Below the pieces are notes generated by a model, which was not told the DNA's origin, made no database searches, and saw only the letters and a list, made by a program, of their open reading frames with translations. This document shows positions 1 through 4,799 of a stretch of DNA of 5,045 bases, in pieces. The stretch comes from Clostridiales bacterium. Its GTDB lineage: Bacteria; Bacillota; Clostridia; Lachnospirales; WQUN01. The stretch covers positions 1 through 5,045 of the forward strand of contig JAIRVD010000139.1 of assembly GCA_031254075.1 (NCBI GenBank), read 5' to 3'. Position 1 is the stretch's first letter, and every line of letters starts with the position of its first letter. Made by a program: the position numbers and the translations under genes.

Positions 1-2
1 TG

Positions 3-992
3 CAGCCGCTTTACGGCGAGCCGATTTATTCACAGGGGCGGATTATCGGAATTACGCGCAAGAATTCTTCCGTCGGTTTAGGCGCGGAGATTTCGCTCGA
101 ACCCGCCGCACAGCTTGAAATCAGTATTAATCCTTCTTCGTGTCTTGACAGGATAAGAAATACATACGATGAATTTATTAATGTAATTTCTCCTGTTTTA
201 AGTGAAATGAACTGCGAGCTTTTATGCGCGGGATATCATTTGAAAAGCAGAGTGGATGAGCTATCGCTTATTCCGAAGCAGCGTTATGAGTTTATGTACA
301 ATCATTTCAAAACAACGGGTTCGCGCGGGAAATATATGATGAAGGGAACCGCCGCAACGCAGGTTTCCGTTGACTACGAGGACGAGACGGATTTTTCAAT
401 GAAATTTCGCGTCGCAAATATTTTATCGCCGATTTTTTCGTACTTATGCGATAACGCTGATTTTTTCGAAGGCGAACCCTACAGCGGAAAAATGCTACGC
501 ACACATATTTGGAACGATGTTGACCCCGCACGCTCAATGATTGTAAGCGGTGCATGTGACGGCAATTTCGGTTTTTCGGAATACGCGAAATATATTTACG
601 AAATGCCGCCGATTTTTTTCGATGAAACTTACACCGGTAATAAAAAAACGTCGGAGCTTTTCGCAAACCGCGAACTGTCACCCGACGAAATCGAACATAT
701 CACCAATATGGCGTTCCCCGATGTGCGCCTGAAAAACCGTATCGAAATTCGCATGGCGGACAGTATGCCGATTGAAAAAACCATGGAATTCACCGCATTG
801 ATTAAAAAAATATTTTATGATAAAGAAATTTTGAAAAACCTTTATAACGAAACCCTGCAAATAAAAAACCGCCACATCGCAGAAGCAAAGGCGGAGCTTA
901 TAGATTACGGCGAAAACGCCGTTGTGTACGGAAAACCGATAAAAACTTGGATTGCGGATGTTGACGAGCATCTTATCGCTGAATGGAATTGA
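3..992 (+). CDS. gshA: Glutamate-cysteine ligase, C-terminal part (5' end outside the window)
   Basis: This reading frame is open from the window start (first whole codon at base 3) to TGA at 990-992, giving 329 residues. An internal ATG at 207 is not the true start, because family-type sequence continues upstream of it. The enzyme joins L-glutamate to L-cysteine using ATP, the first step of glutathione or gamma-glutamylcysteine synthesis in the cytoplasm. Recognisable family-2 (GCS2-like) stretches are GAEISLEPAAQLEIS at fragment residues 27-41, which carries the acidic metal/substrate residues, MKGTAATQVSVDY near 113-125, and RTHIWNDVDPARS near 166-178. Complete members are usually about 400-450 residues, so roughly the first quarter is missing. 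No glutathione synthetase domain or gene is visible. The next gene starts 99 bases downstream on the same strand and a link to it is unproven. The family assignment rests on recalled motifs. Confidence 0.88.
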   Translation, partial: QPLYGEPIYSQGRIIGITRKNSSVGLGAEISLEPAAQLEISINPSSCLDRIRNTYDEFINVISPVLSEMNCELLCAGYHLKSRVDELSLIPKQRYEFMYNHFKTTGSRGKYMMKGTAATQVSVDYEDETDFSMKFRVANILSPIFSYLCDNADFFEGEPYSGKMLRTHIWNDVDPARSMIVSGACDGNFGFSEYAKYIYEMPPIFFDETYTGNKKTSELFANRELSPDEIEHITNMAFPDVRLKNRIEIRMADSMPIEKTMEFTALIKKIFYDKEILKNLYNETLQIKNRHIAEAKAELIDYGENAVVYGKPIKTWIADVDEHLIAEWN

Positions 993-1013
993 TAAGTATT
1001 CTTAATCCTTTTC

Positions 1014-1027
1014 AACCACGAACCACG
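1014..1027 (+). repeat. Tandem heptamer in the gshA-operon gap
   Basis: AACCACG occurs twice in direct succession at 1014-1020 and 1021-1027, about 60 bases before the first operon gene. It could be an operator half-site pair, but the two copies are in direct rather than inverted orientation and may be chance. Confidence 0.3.
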
Positions 1028-1034
1028 ATTCTGC

Positions 1035-1066
1035 TTCCCTCGGATTCACATGGGATGGTGTATTAT
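1035..1066 (+). promoter_or_regulatory. Possible promoter of the five-gene operon
   Basis: A -10-like sequence lies here as TGGTGTATT (hexamer TGTATT at 1059-1064) or, in another register, TATTAT at 1061-1066. The -35 candidate TTCCCT at 1035-1040 is poor. The block GGATGGTGTATTA is nearly the same as the block before the last gene of the operon (GGATGGTATATTA at 3935-3947), which argues that both are real promoter elements. The weak -35 would fit an activator-dependent promoter, but that is inference. Confidence 0.38.
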
Positions 1067-1075
1067 TTGATAAAA

Positions 1076-1083
1076 AGAGAGGG
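1076..1083 (+). promoter_or_regulatory. Ribosome binding site that decides the first lipoprotein start
   Basis: AGAGAGGG ends 8 bases before ATG 1092, a normal spacing. The in-frame TTG at 1086 would sit only 2 bases away, so it is rejected as the start. Confidence 0.7.
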
Positions 1084-1091
1084 CTTTGCGT

Positions 1092-1709
1092 ATGAAAAAA
1101 TTTATTTTTGCAATTATATTCGTTCTTGTGGGTTGCGCGGCGACGGAAGAAACTGAAGTTTCAATTGAACCGCAAAGTGAATCAACTGTTTTTTCGTTTG
1201 ATTATTTTGAAAATATCGAAATACCGGAACGTTCTTGGGGCGGCGGCGGTGAGGACAGTGTAAACCCGATGATTAAGTATCTTGGGGAACTGGAGCATTT
1301 TCCTCCGCCGCCGTTTGAAGTGGATGTGGATTTTACGGTTTTCGGCGGTGAGGAATTTGACGAGCAGTTTTCTCAAATAATGTTTTGGCGACCTGACGAA
1401 TTTTACGGGAAATCACTGCGGCTTATCGGACCGTATCTTAGGTTCTATGATGAGGTTGTTGAACAGGATTATCATTTATTGCTTGTGGACGACGCAATGG
1501 GATGTTGTTTTCGATATGTGGAATTTGCGTTTAGCGAGGGTAGCGTTCATTCCGAATATCCTGAAGATTATACGATTATTGATATAGCCGGGGTTTTCGG
1601 CACTTATTTCGATGAAGCGATTCAATGGGAAATTCAATTCTTGGAAATCAACGAGTTGATTATATTGGAAGGTGCCGAATATGTTGCGCCGAGTTGGAGC
1701 GATATTTAG
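1092..1709 (+). CDS. Acidic lipoprotein with a C-terminal OB-like domain and a CC pair
   Basis: This 205-residue protein is probably anchored outside the cytoplasmic membrane. MKK and a hydrophobic stretch lead to the lipobox LVGC, with the lipidated cysteine at residue 15. Residues 16-97 form an acidic linker with a WGGGG run near 49-53 and PPPP at 71-74. Residues about 98-193 look like a small beta-barrel: WRPDEFYGKSLRLIGPYL, then YHLLLVDDAMGCCFRYVEF, then DIAGVFGTYFD. This alternating pattern recalls OB-fold lipoproteins found beside ABC transporters, with the vicinal cysteines C138-C139 in the DAxxCC segment. C15, C138 and C139 are the only cysteines. The gene heads an operon and its stop codon directly abuts the next ATG. 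The function is unknown. A substrate-receiving or metal-binding partner of the downstream ABC transporter is inferred from context, and the OB assignment is by eye only. Confidence 0.82.
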   Translation: MKKFIFAIIFVLVGCAATEETEVSIEPQSESTVFSFDYFENIEIPERSWGGGGEDSVNPMIKYLGELEHFPPPPFEVDVDFTVFGGEEFDEQFSQIMFWRPDEFYGKSLRLIGPYLRFYDEVVEQDYHLLLVDDAMGCCFRYVEFAFSEGSVHSEYPEDYTIIDIAGVFGTYFDEAIQWEIQFLEINELIILEGAEYVAPSWSDI

Positions 1710-2129
1710 ATGAAAAAAATTCTTTTATTTGTGCTGATTACGCTGTTTGCCGTCGGCTGTGCTAAAGACAACGGAGAAGCTGAACTTCACATTTTAAGCA
1801 TTTATAATATTCAAAATGACCCGTTGGCGTTTACGGGTGTGATAAAAATTGACGGTGTTGCTTCGTCGTTTTCGGAAAGCGACGCGACTTTCTTTACGGT
1901 AATGGACACGAATGAGCTTCTTGCGTGCAGAAATTTATATTGCGGGGCATATGCAATGCCCGCGCGATACAGCGGAAGCGACCCTTTGCCCGAGTTAGCG
2001 GACATGGTAGATATTACGGGCAGTTTTGTGCAGACGGATGACGGCTATTACTTTGAAGTGACGGAACTTGTAGTGCGGCAAAATATCATGCATCGGCTGA
2101 CACTTTCGAATCCCGGAGGCACGCAATGA
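1710..2129 (+). CDS. Small lipoprotein with an OB-like domain and a CX4C motif
   Basis: This is a 139-residue protein whose ATG directly follows the TAG of the previous gene (1707-1709). TTGGAG at 1694-1699 gives a ribosome site 10 bases upstream. The signal peptide MKKILLFVLITLFAVGC ends in a lipobox with Cys17 lipidated; alanine at -3 is acceptable but less usual than leucine. The mature part (about 25-123) alternates short beta-like segments: LAFTGVIKIDGV, FFTVMDTNELLAC, MVDITGSFV, YYFEVTELVV. This spacing is compatible with a single compact OB-like domain. It carries C73RNLYC78, a CX4C pair that could hold a metal or form a disulfide. The protein may be a divergent relative of the neighbouring lipoprotein. 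The end of the gene overlaps the permease start by 4 bases (ATGA), so the two are probably co-translated. The specific function is not recognised. Confidence 0.82.
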   Translation: MKKILLFVLITLFAVGCAKDNGEAELHILSIYNIQNDPLAFTGVIKIDGVASSFSESDATFFTVMDTNELLACRNLYCGAYAMPARYSGSDPLPELADMVDITGSFVQTDDGYYFEVTELVVRQNIMHRLTLSNPGGTQ

Positions 2130-3289
2130 ATATTTTTAAGCTTGTAGCAAAAAATCTTCTGCGCAGAAAAGGGCGTTTTGTTTTTACGCTTCTTGGAATA
2201 ACCATAGGGATGGCGTCGTTTGTTGCATTGCTTTCGCTCGGCGGAAGTATGCGCGGCGAGGTTACAAGGCAGGCGGACGCGCTTGGCGCGAATCTTATTA
2301 TTACGCCGAAAAACTGGTGTGCTTATGACCAAATTTCGATATTAACCGGAAACTCGCTTCCCGAATCGTTGCAGTACAGCGTGTTGGCGGAAGTTTCGGC
2401 GATTCCGGGAATTACGGCGGTTCCGTATTTAACGCAGACGACTGCGGTACAAAACAGACCCGTTTCCGTTATTGGAATCTATCCGGCGGAAATGCTTGAA
2501 TTTAACGATTGGCGCGTGCGCGAGGGAAATTATTTTTCTTCGCGGGACGTGAGAGTGTTGGTTCTCGGCTCGGGTATTGCGAATTCATTTAATTTGAATG
2601 TCGGCGATACGTTGACGATTCGTGGCGAAAATTTTCCCGTTGCGGCGATTCTTGAGGAAAACGGCAATAACGACGATACCGCAATGTATTTGCCGCTTTC
2701 CGTTGTTCAGGAAATTTTTGATGTAGGAGAATATATTTCATACATAGGAGCAAAAGTCGAAAACATCGCCGAAACAGAAAGCTACATAGCCGCGATTTTA
2801 GATGTGGTAAATGTTTCCGTTACGACGGACAGACAGCTTTTAAGCACGGTTTTGTCAATGCTCGGCTCGATAAATGTTGCTTTGCAGCTAATCGCGGGCG
2901 TTTCGCTTGTCGCCGCCGCTTTCGGCATAATCAACACAATGATGACGGCAATTTCCGAACGGCGGCGCGAAATCGGAATTCTGCGCGCAATCGGCGGCAA
3001 AAGCGGCGCGATTTTTAAAATATTTCTTTTGGAATCGGGATTATACGGTTTTCTTGGCGGAATTCTCGGCGTGGCAGTCGGATATGTTGTTTCGATTTTC
3101 GCAGGACCGATGATTGCCGAAAGCGGCATGGGCGATTTGCTGAAAGGCGCGGCTCCTGAGGCGAGCATTAACGCGCCGATAATTTTTGCGGCGATTTTTT
3201 TGTCAGTTGCGATTTCCGTTTTATCGGGATTTTATCCCGCGTGGAAGGCCGCGAAACTTACACCTGCGGAGGCAATGAGTTATGAGTGA
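2126..3289 (+). CDS. FtsX-family (MacB/LolE-type) ABC transporter permease
   Basis: This is a 387-residue permease of the mechanotransmission class. GGAGG at 2115-2119 lies 6 bases before the ATG. There is one N-terminal membrane segment (about 19-39), a large extracytoplasmic MacB-type domain (about 40-245), and three C-terminal segments (about 250-275, 304-326 and 349-371). Family hallmarks are the coupling-helix stretch ERRREIGILRAIGG (278-291) and the closing YPAWKAAKLTPAEAM (370-384). Proteins of this class use ATP to drive conformational work on lipids, peptides or periplasmic partners, and substrates often do not cross the inner membrane. The only cysteine is C65, in ITPKNWCAYDQ just outside the first membrane helix. 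I recall related permeases with a conserved Cys-Pro-Tyr at this spot, so it may be functional. The gene lies between lipoprotein genes and its ATPase, overlapping the latter by 8 bases. The family is certain and the substrate is unknown. Confidence 0.93.
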   Translation: MNIFKLVAKNLLRRKGRFVFTLLGITIGMASFVALLSLGGSMRGEVTRQADALGANLIITPKNWCAYDQISILTGNSLPESLQYSVLAEVSAIPGITAVPYLTQTTAVQNRPVSVIGIYPAEMLEFNDWRVREGNYFSSRDVRVLVLGSGIANSFNLNVGDTLTIRGENFPVAAILEENGNNDDTAMYLPLSVVQEIFDVGEYISYIGAKVENIAETESYIAAILDVVNVSVTTDRQLLSTVLSMLGSINVALQLIAGVSLVAAAFGIINTMMTAISERRREIGILRAIGGKSGAIFKIFLLESGLYGFLGGILGVAVGYVVSIFAGPMIAESGMGDLLKGAAPEASINAPIIFAAIFLSVAISVLSGFYPAWKAAKLTPAEAMSYE

Positions 3290-3971
3290 CACGATTATCC
3301 GAATCGAAAACTTGGTGAAAATATACGGGAAAAACGCGGCAAAAACCCATGCATTGAAGGGTGTGAGCATCGAGATTCCGCGCGGCTCGTTTTCTTGCGT
3401 CGTCGGGCCTTCCGGTCACGGGAAAAGCACGCTGCTTCAATTAATCGGCGGTCTGGATAAGCCGACCGACGGAAGCGTTTTAATTTGCGATGCGGATATT
3501 TCGAAAATGAGTGATAACAAGCTCTCCGAACTCAGAGCAGAAAAAATAGGCTTCGTGTTCCAGTTTTTTAATCTGCTGCATAATCTTACAGCAATGGAAA
3601 ATATTCAGACGGCAATGATGTTCGGAAAAATTCCGCAAAAAGACCACAGGGCAAAGGCAGAAAAACTATTGGCGCTCGTCGGGCTTTCCGATAAGGCAAA
3701 TGCAAAACCCTCCGAACTGTCGGGCGGACAACAGCAGAGGGTTTCAATCGCGCGGGCACTTGCGAACGACCCGGATATTCTTCTTATGGATGAACCCACG
3801 GGTAATTTGGATTCAGAATCGGAAAATGAAGTGTTAAACCATATTTTCGAAATTCACAAATCGGGAAAAACAATAGTCATCGTAACCCACAACACCGAAC
3901 TCGCCCACAGAGCTGACTTGCTTTTTGTAATTAAGGATGGTATATTAATACAAAAGGAGGGCTTATCATGA
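3282..3971 (+). CDS. ABC transporter ATP-binding protein (MacB/LolD type)
   Basis: This 229-residue cytoplasmic ATPase has the normal length for a LolD/MacB-type nucleotide-binding subunit and powers the permease encoded just upstream. All catalytic motifs are present: Walker A GPSGHGKST (42-50), Q-loop Q94 in FVFQFFNLL, signature LSGGQ (146-150), Walker B ILLMDE (166-171) with catalytic E171, D-loop NLD (175-177) and switch histidine H203 in IVTHN. Histidine 46 replaces the commoner serine in Walker A, a tolerated variation. The start ATG 3282 lies within the permease end (8-base overlap) and GGAGG at 3268-3272 is 9 bases upstream. The stop overlaps the next ATG (ATGA at 3968-3971). The last 50 or so bases also carry a likely promoter for the following gene. 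Confidence 0.95.
   Translation: MSDTIIRIENLVKIYGKNAAKTHALKGVSIEIPRGSFSCVVGPSGHGKSTLLQLIGGLDKPTDGSVLICDADISKMSDNKLSELRAEKIGFVFQFFNLLHNLTAMENIQTAMMFGKIPQKDHRAKAEKLLALVGLSDKANAKPSELSGGQQQRVSIARALANDPDILLMDEPTGNLDSESENEVLNHIFEIHKSGKTIVIVTHNTELAHRADLLFVIKDGILIQKEGLS
3918..3946 (+). promoter_or_regulatory. Likely internal promoter for the His/Cys-repeat gene
   Basis: TTGCTT at 3918-3923 and TATATT at 3941-3946 are separated by 17 bases, with a TGG extension directly before the -10. The whole element lies in the last codons of the ATPase gene. Transcription would begin near 3953, giving a leader of about 15 bases that consists mostly of the ribosome site. The -35 matches consensus at only three of six positions; the -10 and its extension are good. 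It would allow the repeat protein to be made independently of, or in excess over, the transporter. Confidence 0.5.
3954..3961 (+). promoter_or_regulatory. Strong ribosome binding site of the His/Cys-repeat gene
   Basis: AAGGAGGG lies 6 bases before ATG 3968. It is the best match to the Shine-Dalgarno consensus among the five operon genes, suggesting high translation of this small secreted protein. Confidence 0.75.
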
Positions 3972-4312
3972 AAAAAATAGTTTTTATTTTGACAGTGCTG
4001 ATGTTGCTGTCCATGACGTCGGTTCTCGCTTATGCAGAAAACCATCACGGCAGCTACGGACGCGGTCACAACAGAGGACAGCATTGTTCGGGCAGATACG
4101 CTTGGCACAGAGCAACCGACAACTATGACGCACATTACAGCAATCAATGCGCGGAATACGAACATTTCGCACATCATCGCGCAACGCATACCTATGAAGC
4201 TCACTACAGCAATCAATGCGCGGAATACGGGCATTCCGTTTGGCACCGCGCAACAAACGACTACGAAGGACATTATAACCACCAATGCGCAGAGTATCAT
4301 CATACTCAATGA
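3968..4312 (+). CDS. Secreted His/Cys-rich protein with three 23-residue repeats
   Basis: This 114-residue protein has a classical signal peptide, MKK plus a hydrophobic core ending in VLAYA, with cleavage likely after A23. There is no lipobox. The mature 91 residues contain 17 histidines and 4 cysteines (C40, C61, C84, C107). Residues 46-68, 69-91 and 92-114 are three exactly in-register 23-residue repeats reaching the last residue. Invariant positions within a unit are H2, R3, A4, T5, Y8, H11, Y12, Q15, C16, A17, E18, Y19 and H21. Each unit thus offers three His and one Cys, a plausible metal site. The segment H34-Y44 may be a decayed further unit. The ATG overlaps the ATPase stop (ATGA) and a strong ribosome site precedes it. 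I do not recognise the family. A secreted metal-binding protein (zinc, copper or similar) serving the adjacent ABC transporter is an inference from composition and position. Confidence 0.85.
   Translation: MKKIVFILTVLMLLSMTSVLAYAENHHGSYGRGHNRGQHCSGRYAWHRATDNYDAHYSNQCAEYEHFAHHRATHTYEAHYSNQCAEYGHSVWHRATNDYEGHYNHQCAEYHHTQ
4103..4309 (+). repeat. Three tandem 69-base coding repeats
   Basis: The units are 4103-4171, 4172-4240 and 4241-4309, each encoding 23 residues and ending just before the stop codon. Units 1 and 2 share an identical 25-base run (4136-4160 and 4205-4229), which codes for YSNQCAEY. Unit 3 keeps the protein pattern but differs at many codons, so the duplication of units 1 and 2 looks younger, or they were homogenised. 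Confidence 0.9.
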
Positions 4313-4319
4313 CAATAAC

Positions 4320-4416
4320 GGCAATCCCCGAAAACCAGCTAAGACGAATTTCAAACGTAGCGAGAGCTCAACGCGCGTTTGAAATTCCGACGAAGTGACG
4401 GTTTTCGGGGGTTGCC
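4320..4416. repeat. Nested inverted repeat, 97 bases, non-coding
   Basis: The outer arms 4320-4336 (GGCAATCCCCGAAAACC) and 4400-4416 pair over all 17 positions with one G-U wobble. The inner arms 4346-4357 (GAATTTCAAACG) and 4376-4387 pair perfectly over 12 bases. The loop 4358-4375 contains GAGCTC and can form three more pairs (GCG 4360-4362 with CGC 4372-4374). Unpaired spacers are 9 bases on the left (4337-4345) and 12 on the right (4388-4399). It begins 8 bases after the operon's last stop and ends 10 bases before the terminator stem. It could be a dispersed palindromic element (REP or MITE-like), a 3' stabilising RNA structure, or a small structured RNA. It has no T-run, so it is not itself a terminator. 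Confidence 0.85.
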
Positions 4417-4425
4417 TTATGAACG

Positions 4426-4464
4426 GGCGCGGTTGACTGATTTTCAGTTGACCGTGCCTTTTTT
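4426..4464 (+). terminator. Intrinsic terminator of the five-gene operon
   Basis: Bases 4426-4440 pair with 4444-4458 in a 15-base stem that includes three G-U wobbles, with a TTT loop. TTTTTT follows at 4459-4464. This is the end of the + strand transcription unit. Confidence 0.9.
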
Positions 4465-4479
4465 ATTTGTATGTAAATC

Positions 4480-4515
4480 AAAAAAAAACCGCCCGCATCA
4501 TCAATGCAGGCAGTT
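4480..4515 (-). terminator. Intrinsic terminator of the minus-strand unit
   Basis: Read on the minus strand, AACTGCCTGCAT (4515-4504) and ATGCGGGCGGTT (4498-4487) form a 12-base stem with two G-U pairs and a 5-base loop. A run of nine T (4488-4480) closes it. It starts 6 bases after the stop of the zinc-ribbon gene and faces the + strand terminator. Confidence 0.9.
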
Positions 4516-4521
4516 CTTTGT

Positions 4522-4773
4522 TTACGCCCCGGCGAGTGATTCCGCGCAAGGCGGTATTTCGAAATGAGCAATCCAGTCGGTGTAGCAATCTACGCAAAGG
4601 TCTATATCGTGGGCTTCGCCGTCGTAGGGCGAGTGGTATCCCCAAGTTTTAGAGAGCGAGACATGGTCTTCGAAGTAGCCGATATTGGTTTTGTCCACGT
4701 CACGCCCGCAGGAATTGCAGCGCACGTCTGAAAGCTGCGGTTTTATTATGCTGCGCTCTAAGAAAACCCTCAT
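4522..4773 (-). CDS. Small zinc-ribbon-type protein (CX2C...CX2C)
   Basis: This 83-residue protein has no signal peptide, so it is probably cytoplasmic. Two cysteine pairs, C19-x2-C22 (RCNSCGRD) and C60-x2-C63 (DLCVDCY), are 37 residues apart and should bind one zinc ion in a treble-clef or rubredoxin-like knuckle arrangement. Between them lies a conserved-looking segment with KTWGYHSPYDG (42-52) and HDIDLC. I believe similar small proteins occur widely in anaerobic bacteria as uncharacterised zinc-ribbon proteins, but I cannot name the family. The start is ATG 4773-4771 on the minus strand, with GAGGGGG (4787-4781) 7 bases upstream. The gene is 26 bases after the epimerase-like gene and ends just before a strong terminator, so it is probably the last gene of that unit. 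C76 near the C-terminus is an extra cysteine. Confidence 0.8.
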   Translation of the reverse strand: MRVFLERSIIKPQLSDVRCNSCGRDVDKTNIGYFEDHVSLSKTWGYHSPYDGEAHDIDLCVDCYTDWIAHFEIPPCAESLAGA

Positions 4774-4799
4774 TCCAGTTCCCCCTCGTTACTGTTTTT

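Noticed and set aside
1086..1091. TTG start two codons upstream of ATG for the first lipoprotein
   Set aside because: The ribosome site at 1076-1083 is only 2 bases from TTG but 8 from ATG 1092, and the signal peptide begins naturally at MKK.
2782..3168. Minus-strand open frame of 128 codons opposite the permease
   Set aside because: It is antisense to a strongly conserved FtsX-family region, lacks a ribosome site and shows no family likeness.
4103..4309. CRISPR-like array reading of the three 69-base repeats
   Set aside because: The units are contiguous with no unique spacers, are in a coding frame, and diverge at synonymous positions as protein repeats do.
3854..4354. Minus-strand open frame of 166 codons opposite the ATPase end and the repeat gene
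   Set aside because: Its repetitive valine/isoleucine-rich product is the reverse reading of the 69-base repeats. The + strand frame has a signal peptide, a strong ribosome site and operon overlap.
4032..4382. Overlapping + strand frame of 116 codons across the repeats and into the palindrome
   Set aside because: It is a shifted-frame reading of the same tandem repeats, with no ribosome site, and it ends inside the inverted repeat.
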